A stretch of DNA of 27,405 bases from Streptomyces sp. NRRL F-6492 (GCF_001280125.1 NZ_LGEG01000286.1:1-27405); one strand, 5' to 3'; positions 14,861 to 24,036 are shown, numbered from the stretch's first letter. Notes: generated by a model not told the origin, from the sequence alone. Numbers and translations: made by a program.

Positions 14861-17800
14861 GTGACGCGCTCGGAGGACGGCGGGCCCGCCACGCCGTCGA
14901 CGGCTGTGACCGGAGTGTTCGCCGCCGACAAGGGGATCGGCGAGGACCTCGCCCGGGTCGACTGGTCGGCGACGCCGCTGGGGCCGCCGGGGGACTGGCC
15001 GCAGAGTCTGCAGACCGCCGTGAGCATCCTGCTGTCGTCGAAGTTCGCCATGTGGATGGCCTGGGGGCCGGAGCTGACGTTCTTCTGCAACGACGCCTAC
15101 CGGCGCGACACCCTGGGCCAGAAGTACCCCTGGGCGCTGGGCCGACCGTCCAGCGAGGTGTGGTCCGAGATCTGGGACGACATCGGTCCGCGCATCGACA
15201 CCGTCCTGACCAGCGGCGAGGCGACCTGGGACGAGGCGCTGCTGCTGTTCGTCGAGCGCTCCGGCTACTCCGAGGAGAGCTACCACACCTTCTCCTACAG
15301 CCCGCTGCGCGACGACGACGGCGTCGTGGTGGGCATGCTGTGCGTGGTCAGCGAGGACACGGAGCGGGTCATCGGCGAGCGCCGCATGGCGACCCTGCGC
15401 GACCTGGGCTCCGACCCGAGCGTCATCCGCACCGAGCCGGAGATGCTCGAATTCGCCGGCGAGCAGCTCGGCCGCAACCCGCACGACCTGCCGTTCGCCC
15501 TGACCTACCTCTTCCACGACGACGGCACCGCCCGCCTCTCCTCGGCCGTCGGCATCCCGGTCGGCCACCCGGCGGCGGCGGAGGTCCTCACCGGGGACTC
15601 CGCGCCCGTGTGGCCGATGGACGCTTCGGTCCGCGGGGAGTCCCTGCTCGTGCCCCTGGACGGCGAGCCGTTCACGGACCTTCCCTCCGGGGCGTGGGAG
15701 GACGTGCCCACCCAGGCGCTGGTCGTCCCGCTGCTCCAGCAGGGCGGGGCGCCGTACGGATTCATGGTGGCCGGCCTGAACCGCTACCGCGCCCTGGACG
15801 AGGGCTACCGGGGCTTCGTGGAACTGGTCGCCGGACACATGGCCACCGGAGTCGCCAGCGCCCGCGGCTACCAGGCGCAGCAGCGCCGCGCCGAAGAGCT
15901 CGCGGAACTCGACCGGGCCAAGACGGCGTTCTTCTCCAACATCAGCCACGAGTTCCGGACCCCCCTGACCCTGATCATGGGACCGGTCCAGGAACTGCGG
16001 CAGCAGCTCGCCGACGCGGAGCCGCGCGTGCGCGACGAGCTGCAGGCCATCCACCGCAACGGACTGCGGCTGGGCAAACTGGTCAACACGCTCCTCGACT
16101 TCTCCCGCATCGAGGCGGGCCGGATGCAGGCGAGCTACGAACCGGTCGACCTGGCCGCGGTCACCGGCGAGCTGGCCAGCGTGTTCCGCTCCGCCGTCGA
16201 CAAGGCCGGCCTGGACTTCCACGTCGACTGCGCCCACCTGCCCGAGCCGGTGTACGTCGACCGCGGCATGTGGGAGAAGGTGGTCCTCAACCTGCTCAGC
16301 AACGCGCTGAAGTTCACCTTCGACGGCGCGATCCACGTGGGCGTGCGCGCGGGCGACGGCGAGGCCGTGGTGACGGTCGCGGACACCGGAACCGGCGTGG
16401 CGGCCGAGGAGATGCCCCGGCTGTTCGAGCGGTTCCACCGCATCGAGAACGCCCGCTCCCGCTCCGGCGAGGGCAGCGGCATCGGCCTGGCCCTGGTGAA
16501 GGAACTGGTCGGCCTGCACGGCGGCACCATCACCGCCGCCTCCACCGAGGGGGAGGGCACCCGCTTCACCATCCGTCTGCCCTTCGGCTCCGCCCACCTG
16601 CCCGACGGCACCGTCCGGCCGGAGACGGGCACCGACGCGTCCCCCGCCACCGCCGACCCCTTCGTCCAGGAAGCCCTGCGCTGGCTGCCGGACGGACGCA
16701 CCACGACGACGGCCCCCGAATTCCTGGAGGCCCCGGACACCGCGGAGACCGGCGACGACGCGCGGACGGCCCGCCCGGCGGCCCCGGCGCGGGTGCTGAT
16801 CGCCGACGACAACGCCGACATGCGCGAGTACCTCACCCGGCTGCTGCGCGGCGCCGGCCACCTGGTCCACGCGGTCGACGACGGCCGGCAGGCCCTCGAA
16901 GCCGTCCGCGCCGAGGCTCCCGACGTCGTGGTCAGCGACGTCATGATGCCCCGGCTGAACGGCCTGGACCTGGTCCGGGCCCTGCGCGTCGACCCGCGCA
17001 CCGCCTCGGTGCCGGTCCTCCTGCTGTCCGCCCGCGCCGGACAGGAGGCGTCCATCGAGGGCCTGCGGGCGGGCGCGGACGACTACCTCGTCAAGCCGTT
17101 CGCGGCGGCCGAACTCCTCGCCCGCGTCGAGGCCAACGTCAAGCTGGCCCGGCTGCGCAACCACCACGCCCGGTGGCGCACCGCCCTGATCGACTCGCTC
17201 CAGGAGGCCTTCTTCGTCTGCGACGAGGACGGCGCGGTCATCGAGATCAACGCCTCCTTCACCACCATCCTCGGCTACGGCCCCGAGAACCTGCCCTACC
17301 GGCCGGTCCACCCCTGGTGGCCGGACGCCGCCACCCACCCCGAGGCCCACCGCCAGGTCGCCGAGGCCTTCGCCACGCTGACCGGACAGGAACGGGGCAG
17401 CTACACCATCCCCGTCACCCACCGGGACGGGCACCGCCTGTGGGTCACCGCCACGTTCAACCAGGTCCAGGACCCCGACACCGGCCGCACCGTGATCGTC
17501 GGAACCTTCCGCGACGTGACCGCGGAGCACTACGCCGTCCAGCGCGAGAGCGCCCTGGACGCCCTGGGCTCCCGCCTGTCCCAGGCCCCCAGCCTGTCCG
17601 GCGCCCTGTCCGGCGCCCTGGAGGAGCTGAAGGAGGTGTGGCACGCCCGGCACGTCGCGGCCGCGGTCTTCGGCCACGGCGACGAACCCGCCGTCACCGC
17701 CACCGACCCCTCCCTCGGCTGGCGGGACCTGCCCGCCGAGCGCCGTGACGCGCTCACGGACCTGTGCCGGCAGCCGGAGCTCACCCCCGTCACCGACGGG

Positions 17801-19039
17801 AGCGGGGCCGCCGTCCTCCTGGAACACCCTCACGGCCCGCTCGTCCTCCGGATCGACCTGGACGAACAGCGCCCCTTCACCGGCGAGGACCAGCTCCTGC
17901 TGTCCCTCCTCGCCGGACGCCTGGCCCAGGGCCTGGCCCGCGCGCACCAGATCGACCAGCAGCGCGAGACCGCCATCGCCCTGCAGCGCGCCATCCTCGG
18001 CCCGTCCCACCTGCCCGACGGCTTCGCCGTCCGCTACGAGCCGGCCACCCGGCCCCTGGAGGTCGGCGGCGACTGGTACGACACGGTGGCCCTGCCCGAC
18101 GGCCGCATCGGCATCGTCGTCGGAGACTGCGTCGGCCGCGGCCTGGAGGCCGCCAGCGTCATGGGCCAGCTGCGCAGCGCCTGCCGCGCCCTGCTGCTGC
18201 AGGACGCGGGACCGGCCCAGGCGCTCATGGCCCTGGACCGGTTCGCCGCCGGTGTTCCCGGCGCGATGTGCACCACCGTCTTCTGCGGGGTCCTCGACCC
18301 CGGGACCGGGCTGCTCACCTACTCCAGCGCCGGGCACCCCCCGGGCATCCTGGTCCGCCCCGACGGCACCACCCGGCTCCTGGAGGACGGGCGCTCCCTG
18401 CCCCTGGCCGTCCGCCCCGGCACCCCGCGCCCCGAGGGCAGCTGCACCATCTCGGCCCGCTCCACCCTGCTGCTCTACACCGACGGACTCGTCGAACGCC
18501 GCCGCCGCCCGCTCAGCGCGGGCATCGACCAGGCCGGCGAAGCGCTCCAGGACGGCCGGGACACCGCGATCGACGACCTCGCCACCGACGTCATGTCCCG
18601 CCTCGCCCCCGCCGGCGGCTACGACGACGACGTCGCCCTGCTGCTCTACCGGCACCCGGCCCCGCTGGAGATGTCCTTCCCCGCGGAGTCGGGCCAGCTC
18701 GCTCCCGTCCGCAAGGCCCTGCGCGGCTGGCTCGACCAGTGCGACCTGCCGCCGGGCACCGTGCAGAACGTCCTCGTGGCGGCGGGCGAGGCCTGTGCCA
18801 ACGCCATCGAGCACGGGCACCGCGACGCCCCCGGCGACACCGTCTACTTCCGTGCCGAGGCGTCCGTCGACAACCTGCGCCTGACCATCGCGGACACCGG
18901 ACGGTGGAAGGTCCCCCAACCCGAGCGCAACGCCCACCGAGGCCGCGGCATGGCCCTGATGCGGGCCATGATGCAGCAGGTCACCGTCACCCGGGGCCCG
19001 GCCGGGACCACCGTCGACATGCACACAAGGATCGCCTGA
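14861..19039 (+). CDS. Giant hybrid sensor kinase - receiver - PP2C phosphatase - RsbW-like kinase
   Basis: A 1392-residue cytoplasmic protein. Approximate order: PAS-like (20-170), GAF-like (175-335), HisKA with phospho-acceptor His363 in ISHEFRTPL, HATPase (to about 575; [23 protein letters not shown]), and a receiver (645-765) with Asp693 in [12 protein letters not shown] and the Lys of LVKPF. PAS (775-885), a GAF-like region (890-1035) and SpoIIE/PP2C (1040-1265; GGDWYD with Asp1071, [20 protein letters not shown]) follow. The end is an RsbW/SpoIIAB-type HATPase (1267-1392; [23 protein letters not shown]). All catalytic motifs look intact. The GTG at 14861 has AAAGGGTGG upstream; the earlier open frame is not protein-like. 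There are no membrane segments. The stop overlaps the ATG of the STAS gene, its probable substrate. Confidence 0.95.
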   Translation: MTRSEDGGPATPSTAVTGVFAADKGIGEDLARVDWSATPLGPPGDWPQSLQTAVSILLSSKFAMWMAWGPELTFFCNDAYRRDTLGQKYPWALGRPSSEVWSEIWDDIGPRIDTVLTSGEATWDEALLLFVERSGYSEESYHTFSYSPLRDDDGVVVGMLCVVSEDTERVIGERRMATLRDLGSDPSVIRTEPEMLEFAGEQLGRNPHDLPFALTYLFHDDGTARLSSAVGIPVGHPAAAEVLTGDSAPVWPMDASVRGESLLVPLDGEPFTDLPSGAWEDVPTQALVVPLLQQGGAPYGFMVAGLNRYRALDEGYRGFVELVAGHMATGVASARGYQAQQRRAEELAELDRAKTAFFSNISHEFRTPLTLIMGPVQELRQQLADAEPRVRDELQAIHRNGLRLGKLVNTLLDFSRIEAGRMQASYEPVDLAAVTGELASVFRSAVDKAGLDFHVDCAHLPEPVYVDRGMWEKVVLNLLSNALKFTFDGAIHVGVRAGDGEAVVTVADTGTGVAAEEMPRLFERFHRIENARSRSGEGSGIGLALVKELVGLHGGTITAASTEGEGTRFTIRLPFGSAHLPDGTVRPETGTDASPATADPFVQEALRWLPDGRTTTTAPEFLEAPDTAETGDDARTARPAAPARVLIADDNADMREYLTRLLRGAGHLVHAVDDGRQALEAVRAEAPDVVVSDVMMPRLNGLDLVRALRVDPRTASVPVLLLSARAGQEASIEGLRAGADDYLVKPFAAAELLARVEANVKLARLRNHHARWRTALIDSLQEAFFVCDEDGAVIEINASFTTILGYGPENLPYRPVHPWWPDAATHPEAHRQVAEAFATLTGQERGSYTIPVTHRDGHRLWVTATFNQVQDPDTGRTVIVGTFRDVTAEHYAVQRESALDALGSRLSQAPSLSGALSGALEELKEVWHARHVAAAVFGHGDEPAVTATDPSLGWRDLPAERRDALTDLCRQPELTPVTDGSGAAVLLEHPHGPLVLRIDLDEQRPFTGEDQLLLSLLAGRLAQGLARAHQIDQQRETAIALQRAILGPSHLPDGFAVRYEPATRPLEVGGDWYDTVALPDGRIGIVVGDCVGRGLEAASVMGQLRSACRALLLQDAGPAQALMALDRFAAGVPGAMCTTVFCGVLDPGTGLLTYSSAGHPPGILVRPDGTTRLLEDGRSLPLAVRPGTPRPEGSCTISARSTLLLYTDGLVERRRRPLSAGIDQAGEALQDGRDTAIDDLATDVMSRLAPAGGYDDDVALLLYRHPAPLEMSFPAESGQLAPVRKALRGWLDQCDLPPGTVQNVLVAAGEACANAIEHGHRDAPGDTVYFRAEASVDNLRLTIADTGRWKVPQPERNAHRGRGMALMRAMMQQVTVTRGPAGTTVDMHTRIA

Positions 19040-19320
19040 TGACCACACCCCTGACCCTCACGCCCGGTCGGCGGCCGGACGGCACGGCCGTGCTGACCGC
19101 GGTCGGCGAGATCGACATGAGCAACACGCACAGCCTGGCCGCCGCGCTCGACGGCACTCCCGGCCCCCTCGTCCTGGACCTGACCGGCGTCGAGTACCTC
19201 GACAGCGCCGGCCTGAGCGTCCTCTTCTCCCACGCCGACCGCCTCGAACTCCTCGCCAACCCGCTCCTGACCCCGGTCCTCAGCATCTCCGGACTGACCG
19301 ACCTCACCACCCGCCACTGA
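19039..19320 (+). CDS. STAS anti-anti-sigma factor (first)
   Basis: A 93-residue SpoIIAA/RsbV-like STAS protein. [18 protein letters not shown] and [21 protein letters not shown] give the fold and the phosphorylatable Ser56 in the DSAG motif. Unphosphorylated, such proteins bind an RsbW-type kinase and free its sigma factor; phosphorylation by that kinase inactivates them and a PP2C phosphatase restores them (family knowledge). TGATG coupling to the upstream gene makes that gene's RsbW and PP2C domains the obvious partners. It is slightly short at the C-terminus compared with most STAS proteins. A small hairpin follows at once. Confidence 0.95.
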   Translation: MTTPLTLTPGRRPDGTAVLTAVGEIDMSNTHSLAAALDGTPGPLVLDLTGVEYLDSAGLSVLFSHADRLELLANPLLTPVLSISGLTDLTTRH

Positions 19321-19337
19321 CCCGCCCCGGAGGCGGG
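19321..19337 (+). terminator. Short hairpin after the first STAS gene
   Basis: CCCGCC (19321-19326) and GGCGGG (19332-19337) around a five-base loop directly after the stop, followed by CGTCCTT. A 6-bp stem, so possibly a weak terminator. Confidence 0.5.
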
Positions 19338-19369
19338 CGTCCTTCCCCTCTCCGACCACGGCGTTTCCG

Positions 19370-19394
19370 GTGTGGCTCGCCGACGAGGGGGTAG
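19370..19394 (+). promoter_or_regulatory. Candidate SigB/SigF-like promoter before the second module
   Basis: GTGT (19370-19373), 15 bases, then GGGTAG (19389-19394). The Streptomyces SigB-type consensus is GNNT-N14-16-GGGTA(C/T), so only the last base differs. It lies 160 bp before the second STAS start. Confidence 0.3.
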
Positions 19395-19553
19395 GGGTCC
19401 GCATCGGCCCGGACGGAACCGGGCGGAACTCGGCGGGGACGAGGGTGGTGGCTCACCGCTCGGGAAACGGGATCCCGGGCAGACCGAGGTGAAAGCGGTA
19501 TTCTCCCGGCCTTTACCATGGATTCCCGCTGGGAACCGTACGCGGAGGGAACT

Positions 19554-19970
19554 GTGAGGGTGTTCGCGGTAGACGTCAGACGGGACACGCGGGGAGTGGT
19601 ATTCGTCCTGCGCGGGGACCTCGACTTCCACAGCGTGGTGCAGCTGTACGAAGCCGGCGACGAGGAACTGGTCGCGGGCCGGGAGACGGGTGCGGTGGTG
19701 ATCGACTGCTCCCACCTCACGTACTGCGACTCCACCGGCATCACCGCCCTGCTGAAGCTGTACAACCAGCTGTCCGCGCAGAACCAGGTCCTGCGCCTGG
19801 CGGCGGTGCCCGCCTTCCTGGACCGCCTGTTCACCCTGACCGGGCTGAACCAGATCTTCTCCCTGTACGCCGATGCCGACGAGGCCCTGGCCGCGTACGC
19901 GGCCGACCACGGCACCCTCGCCGCGGGCACCGACGAACCGGTACGACCGAAGGGGGAGCACAGCCGATGA
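19554..19970 (+). CDS. STAS anti-anti-sigma factor (second)
   Basis: A 138-residue STAS protein. The strand FVLRGDLDFHSVVQL is followed by VVIDCSHLTYCDSTGITALL, with the phosphorylatable Ser60 in DSTG. The C-terminal AFLDRLFTLTGLNQIFSLY is the usual last helix and strand. The GTG at 19554 is chosen because GGAGGG lies five bases upstream; the in-frame ATG at 19518 adds 12 residues without a ribosome site. The stop overlaps the ATG of the PP2C gene (ATGA), so phosphatase and substrate are made together. It is longer and distinct in sequence from the STAS protein at 19039, so not a recent duplicate. Its kinase partner may be the RsbW domain of the big sensor or an unlinked one. Confidence 0.95.
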   Translation: MRVFAVDVRRDTRGVVFVLRGDLDFHSVVQLYEAGDEELVAGRETGAVVIDCSHLTYCDSTGITALLKLYNQLSAQNQVLRLAAVPAFLDRLFTLTGLNQIFSLYADADEALAAYAADHGTLAAGTDEPVRPKGEHSR

Positions 19971-22198
19971 CGGGAGCGTCAGGACGACAGGCGCCCCGGC
20001 CCGCCCAGGCGTCGCCGGTGCCGACGGCACGCGCCGCGGAGCACAGCGCGGAGGGCGACCTGCGGGCCCTGTTCGGACAGTCGATGGCCGTGTTCGCCTC
20101 CCTGGCCGGGCCGGCGCACATGGTGGAGACGGCGAACCCGGCCTTCTTCGCGGCGATCGGCGGACCGGAGCGCACCCGCACCGGCGTGCCGCTGGGGCAG
20201 CTCATGCCGGAGCTGGTCGCCCAGGGCTTCATCGCCCTCCTCGACGGGGTCTACCGCACCGGGAAGGCCCACGTCGGCCGGAACGCCCGGGTGATCCTGG
20301 GCGAGGGCGCGGAGGCCCGCGAGGCGTTCTTCGACTTCACCTACGAGCCCCGCCTGGACTCCGGCGGCAACGTCATGGGCGTACGGGTGATCGGGGTGGA
20401 GACCACCCAGGTCCAGCACGCGCAGCGGCTGACGGCCGAGCACCGGGCCCTGCTGGAGCAGATCGCCCGCCAGGCCCCCCTGTCCGAGGTCCTGGAGGGC
20501 ATGGCCCGCGTCATCGAGGACCTCGCCCCCGAAGAGGTCCTGGTCTCCGTCCTGCTCGCCGACGCCGACGGGACCCGTCTGCGCCACGGCGCGGCCCCCA
20601 GCCTTCCCGACTTCTACAACCAGGCCATCGACGGCATCGCCACGGGCGAGGGCGTGGGCTCCTGCGGCACCGCCGCACACCGCCGCCGCCCGGTGATCGT
20701 CACCGACATCGCCACCGACCCCTTCTGGGACGACTTCCGCGACCTGGCCGACAAGGCGGGCGTGGCCGCCTGCTGGTCCACCCCGATCCTGGCCCGCGAC
20801 GGCTCGCTCCTGGGCACCTTCGCGATGTACCACCGCACTCCGCGGGTCCCGCAGGAGGCCGACCTCGCGCTCGCCCGGGTCTTCGCCGGCACCGCCGCCC
20901 TGGCCGTCGAGCGCCATCGGGCCGAACAGGCGCGTCGGACGGCGGAGGCCCGCGAGGCGGCCGTCCGCGACGACCTGGCCTTCCTCCTGAACGCCAGCAC
21001 CGCCCTCTCCTCCGACCTGGACGCCCTCCAGACGCTGAACCGGCTGGCCGCGTCCTGCGTGCCGAGACTGGCACCGCTGGGCGCGGTCGACGTCGTCGAG
21101 GGCGGCCGGGTGCGCCGCGTCGCCACCGCCGGGCCCACCCGGCACCAGCAGGACCTGCTGGCCTCGCACATCCCCGTCTACGACGCCGCCGACGACGCCG
21201 TCGCCCGCGTCCTGGCCTCCGGCGTGACCGAGGTGGCCCGCCGCACCCCCTCCGGGCCCGGCCCCTGGCAGGAGCTCGGCGTCACCGGTTACGTCTGCCT
21301 CCCCCTCCTCGACCGGGGCACGCCGTTCGGCACCGTGACCCTGCTGTCCACCGGCGAGCACACCTTCGACGGGCACACCGTCGCCCTGGCCGAGGAGCTC
21401 ACCCGGCGCGCCGCCCTGGCCGCGCGCAACGCCCGCCAGTACACCCACCGCGCCGCTCTCGCCCGCGACCTGCAGGCCGGGCTCCTCCTGCCCGACCTGC
21501 CCCGGGTGCCCGGAGCGGAGGTGGCCACCTACTACCACCCCGCCGGCGAGGGACTCGACATCGGCGGCGACTTCTACGACGTCTTCCCGCTGGAGGGGGA
21601 CCGGTGGGCGTTCCTGCTCGGCGACGTCTGCGGACGCGGCGCCATCGCGGCCACCACCACCGCCCTGGTCCGTCACACCGCCCGCGCCGTGGCCCCCCTC
21701 CTGCCCGGCCCCGAGGACGTCGTCAAGGCGGTCAACCAGGCCCTGGTCAACCGCCCCGCCGGGCACGGCACCGGCTTCGTCACCCTCGTCTACGGCCGGC
21801 TCACCCCCACCGACCACGGACTGGACGTCGAACTGGTCCGCGCGGGCCACACCGTGCCCCTCCACCTCGACGCCCGGGGGACCGTCCACGCCGTCGACGT
21901 GCCCGGCGCGCTGCTGGGCATCGGGCCCGAGACCCACCTCACCGTGCGCCGCCTCCGCCTGCGGCCGGACGAGAGCCTGCTGCTCTACACCGACGGCATC
22001 ACCGAGGCCCGCGACGCCGACGGCGAACAGTTCGGCGAGGACCGCCTCACCGAGGCCCTGGGCGCCGTCCGGGACCGGCCCGGCTCCCGCCACATCGTCG
22101 AGACCCTCACCCGGGCCGTACGGGCCTTCACCGGTGACCAGGGCATCGACGACGACCAGGCCGCGCTCGTCCTGACCGCCACCCGCCCCCGGGAGTGA
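19967..22198 (+). CDS. SpoIIE/PP2C phosphatase with PAS and two GAF domains
   Basis: A 743-residue cytoplasmic RsbU/RsbP-like serine phosphatase. A PAS domain at about 35-145 (MVETANPAFFAAIGG) is followed by a GAF domain at about 160-320 (GEGVGSCGTAAHRRRPVIVT and SLLGTFAMYHRTPR are hallmarks). A second GAF domain lies at about 340-490 and a PP2C domain at about 510-740 with GGDFYD, GDVCGRG, YTDGITEARD and DDDQAALVL. The metal-binding Asp residues are present. There is no kinase or RsbW domain, unlike the protein at 14861. The ATG at 19967 overlaps the STAS stop by four bases. It probably dephosphorylates that STAS protein when its PAS/GAF sensors are engaged (inference). A hairpin ends the unit. 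Confidence 0.96.
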   Translation: MTGASGRQAPRPAQASPVPTARAAEHSAEGDLRALFGQSMAVFASLAGPAHMVETANPAFFAAIGGPERTRTGVPLGQLMPELVAQGFIALLDGVYRTGKAHVGRNARVILGEGAEAREAFFDFTYEPRLDSGGNVMGVRVIGVETTQVQHAQRLTAEHRALLEQIARQAPLSEVLEGMARVIEDLAPEEVLVSVLLADADGTRLRHGAAPSLPDFYNQAIDGIATGEGVGSCGTAAHRRRPVIVTDIATDPFWDDFRDLADKAGVAACWSTPILARDGSLLGTFAMYHRTPRVPQEADLALARVFAGTAALAVERHRAEQARRTAEAREAAVRDDLAFLLNASTALSSDLDALQTLNRLAASCVPRLAPLGAVDVVEGGRVRRVATAGPTRHQQDLLASHIPVYDAADDAVARVLASGVTEVARRTPSGPGPWQELGVTGYVCLPLLDRGTPFGTVTLLSTGEHTFDGHTVALAEELTRRAALAARNARQYTHRAALARDLQAGLLLPDLPRVPGAEVATYYHPAGEGLDIGGDFYDVFPLEGDRWAFLLGDVCGRGAIAATTTALVRHTARAVAPLLPGPEDVVKAVNQALVNRPAGHGTGFVTLVYGRLTPTDHGLDVELVRAGHTVPLHLDARGTVHAVDVPGALLGIGPETHLTVRRLRLRPDESLLLYTDGITEARDADGEQFGEDRLTEALGAVRDRPGSRHIVETLTRAVRAFTGDQGIDDDQAALVLTATRPRE

Positions 22199-22200
22199 CG

Positions 22201-22225
22201 CCGGCCCGGGGCGGATCCGGGCCGG
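22201..22225 (+). terminator. Hairpin after the PP2C gene
   Basis: CCGGCCCGG (22201-22209) and its exact complement (22217-22225) with a seven-base loop, two bases after the stop. The remaining 80 bp to the convergent hydroxylase end show nothing recognisable. Confidence 0.8.
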
Positions 22226-22305
22226 GCCCGCGCACCGGCACGGCGACCCGCGGCCGCCCGGCCCGGTGAGGGCGGCCAGGAGCAGGACGAGGGCCACCGC
22301 GCACC

Positions 22306-23139
22306 TCAGCCCTCCGCCCTCGGCGCCCAGCCGGGCGGACCGAAGAGATGGCCGGCACGGTTCCGCCAGCCCCGGGCCGCCCGTACGTCGCGCCAGGCGG
22401 CCGCGTACTCGTGGAAGGCGACGCGGACCGGGTTGTAGGTCGCGATGTTCTTCGTCAGCCCGTACACGACCCGCTCGCCCTCCGCCTCGAAGGAGCCGAA
22501 GAGACGGTCCCAGACGATCAGGATCCCCCCGTAGTTGCGGTCCAGATAGGCGGAGTTGGAGCCGTGGTGGACCCGGTGGTGGGACGGCGTGTTGAAGAAC
22601 CACTCGACGGGCCGCCACAGCCTGTCCACCCGCTCGGTGTGCAGGAAGAACTGGTAGATCAGGCTGAAGGACTGCTGGAGCAGGATCATCCACGGCGGGA
22701 CGCCGAGCAGGGCCGCCGGCAGCCAGAAGGGCAGCGTGGTCATCGGCGTCCAGCTCTGCCGCAGGGCCGTCGACAGGTTGAAGCGGACGCTGGAGTGGTG
22801 CACGACGTGGCTCGCCCAGAGCAGCCGCACGCGGTGGTGGGACCGGTGGAAGGCGTAGTAGGCGAGGTCGTCGGCGAAGAACAGCAGGACCCAGGTCCAC
22901 ACGGAGCCGGGCGACAGGTGCCAGGGGGCGAGCTCGTAGCAGGCGGCGTAGGCGAGGAGGGCGAACGCCTTCCACGGCAGGCCGACGACCTGGCTGCCCG
23001 CGCCCATCGACATGCTCGTCGCGGTGTCGCGGAGCTCGTAGCCCTGCTCCTCGTCGTCGGGGAGGAAGCGGTACGAGAGCGCCTCGACGACGACCAGGAG
23101 CACGAAGGCGGGTATCGCGAACACCACGGCGGGGATCAC
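22306..23139 (-). CDS. Fatty acid hydroxylase / sterol desaturase superfamily membrane protein
   Basis: A 277-residue integral membrane di-iron oxygenase. About four hydrophobic segments include the N-terminal VVFAIPAFVLLVVVEALSY and WVLLFFADDLAYY. The His clusters that bind the metal pair are complete: HRSHH, HVVHH and HHRVHH, in the FHRSHHRVRLLWASHVVHHS and TPSHHRVHHGS contexts of this superfamily. Members hydroxylate or desaturate sterols, carotenoids, fatty acids or cleave alkylglycerols. The exact reaction is not readable here. The GTG at 23139 overlaps the stop of the GntR gene (GTGA); without its own good ribosome site it likely depends on coupled translation. Co-transcription with the regulator suggests control by it. 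Confidence 0.92.
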   Translation of the reverse strand: MIPAVVFAIPAFVLLVVVEALSYRFLPDDEEQGYELRDTATSMSMGAGSQVVGLPWKAFALLAYAACYELAPWHLSPGSVWTWVLLFFADDLAYYAFHRSHHRVRLLWASHVVHHSSVRFNLSTALRQSWTPMTTLPFWLPAALLGVPPWMILLQQSFSLIYQFFLHTERVDRLWRPVEWFFNTPSHHRVHHGSNSAYLDRNYGGILIVWDRLFGSFEAEGERVVYGLTKNIATYNPVRVAFHEYAAAWRDVRAARGWRNRAGHLFGPPGWAPRAEG

Positions 23140-23861
23140 CGGGGCCCGCCGGCCCCGTGCCGGGCGGCCGCGGCCGGGACGCTGCGGCCGAGCAGTTCGC
23201 GGGCGAGTCGCTCGGCGGCCTCCGCCTCGCCGGCCGCGATGTGGGCGGCGAGGCGCACATGGGCGTCGACGTCGAGCAGTTCGGCGGTGCGCAGGTCCAC
23301 GGGGACGTCGCCGACCGTGAGGGTCCCGCCGACCAGGCTGTTGAAGGAGAGCAGGTAGGCCAGGTTGCCGGAGCCCTCCACGATCAGGCGCCACCAGGCG
23401 ATGTCGGCCTCGCCCAGCGCGGCGAGGTCCGGACCGGCCTGGGCGTAGGCGCCGGCGGCCTCGACGACGGCGGCCGCGGTCTCCCGCGAGCAGCGGGCGG
23501 CGCACAGCCGCGCGGCGTCGGCGCCGATGCAGGCGCGCATCTCCAGCGCGTCGCGGGCCAGTTCGGGGAGGGCGGGACCGGTGGCGGCCCGGGCGATGCC
23601 GACGGCGAGTTCGAGACCGGCGGTCCGCCTCCAGTCGAGGACGAGGGTGCGTCCGCCGTGGCTGACCTCCACGAGCCGGGCCTGCTGGAGGCGCTTGACG
23701 GCCTCGCGGACGGCGTGCCGGTTCACCCCGAACTCGGCGGACAGCTCGCGTTCGGAGGTCAGGGGAGCGCCGGCGGGGAGCGTCCCGGTGAGGATGCGGT
23801 CCCGGAGCACCGCGTGGAGCTGGTCGGAGACCGCCTCGCGCCGGATGGGCTGTTGCGTCAT
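23136..23861 (-). CDS. GntR family regulator, FadR-like (FCD domain)
   Basis: A 241-residue regulator. The N-terminal GntR winged helix (residues about 8-75) contains LRDRILTGTLPAGAPLTSER, ELSAEFGVNRHAVREAVKRL and a following LVEVSHGGRTLV wing. The remainder is an all-helical FCD effector domain (ALEMRACIGADAARLCA, ADIAWWRLIVEGSGN, HVRLAAHIAAGEAEAAERLA), with His and Asp residues suited to the metal-carboxylate site of this class. The start is the ATG at 23861 (MTQQPIRREA). A longer frame from 23966 runs through the operator region and is rejected. It overlaps the hydroxylase gene downstream and is divergent from icmF, so short-chain acyl-CoA or fatty acid metabolism is a reasonable regulatory theme (inference). 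A FadR-type palindrome lies 36 bp upstream. Confidence 0.94.
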   Translation of the reverse strand: MTQQPIRREAVSDQLHAVLRDRILTGTLPAGAPLTSERELSAEFGVNRHAVREAVKRLQQARLVEVSHGGRTLVLDWRRTAGLELAVGIARAATGPALPELARDALEMRACIGADAARLCAARCSRETAAAVVEAAGAYAQAGPDLAALGEADIAWWRLIVEGSGNLAYLLSFNSLVGGTLTVGDVPVDLRTAELLDVDAHVRLAAHIAAGEAEAAERLARELLGRSVPAAAARHGAGGPR

Positions 23862-23897
23862 GGCGACGAGAATGGGACACGGCCCCGAACTGGTCAA

Positions 23898-23910
23898 CTG
23901 GTTGGACCAG
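23898..23910. promoter_or_regulatory. Probable GntR (FadR-type) operator
   Basis: CTGGT-TGG-ACCAG is a perfect inverted repeat that fits the FadR-subfamily consensus TNGT-N3-ACNA. Another ACTGGT starts eight bases earlier, at 23889, making a direct repeat. It lies 36 bp before the GntR start, consistent with autoregulation. Confidence 0.6.
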
Positions 23911-23977
23911 ATTTCCGGAAAGCGAGGGGTTCCGCGGAGGCTGTGGCCCCCGTCACACCAGGTCACCCCCTGTTATT

Positions 23978-23995
23978 TACTAGGACGTCCTAGTA
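23978..23995. promoter_or_regulatory. 18-bp perfect palindrome in the icmF promoter
   Basis: TACTAGGACGTCCTAGTA is fully self-complementary and sits in an AT-richer patch 41 bp before the icmF start. TAGTAT (23991-23996) within it could be the -10 hexamer, so a bound protein would block transcription. The sequence differs from the FadR-type site at 23898, so it probably binds another regulator. Confidence 0.7.
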
Positions 23996-24036
23996 TCTCT
24001 TGGGTATGAGCTCCAGTGCATGCTCCGGAGGGCCCC

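Noticed and set aside
14401..15090. Minus-strand 229-codon frame overlapping the sensor kinase start
   Set aside because: No family resemblance; the plus strand has the coding bias from 14861 on.
14699..19048. Very long minus-strand frame opposite the sensor kinase
   Set aside because: A shadow of G/C-rich codons; Gly/Gln/Asp/Val low-complexity product without domains.
22266..22595. Plus-strand small frame across the hydroxylase 3' end
   Set aside because: Arg/Pro-rich shadow antisense to the hydroxylase, which has the intact His motifs.
23862..23966. Longer GntR start at 23966
   Set aside because: It would translate the FadR-type operator, and the family N-terminus begins at about MTQQPIRREA.
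24016..24036. GTG start seven residues earlier for icmF
   Set aside because: The GGAGGG ribosome site would lie inside the coding sequence.
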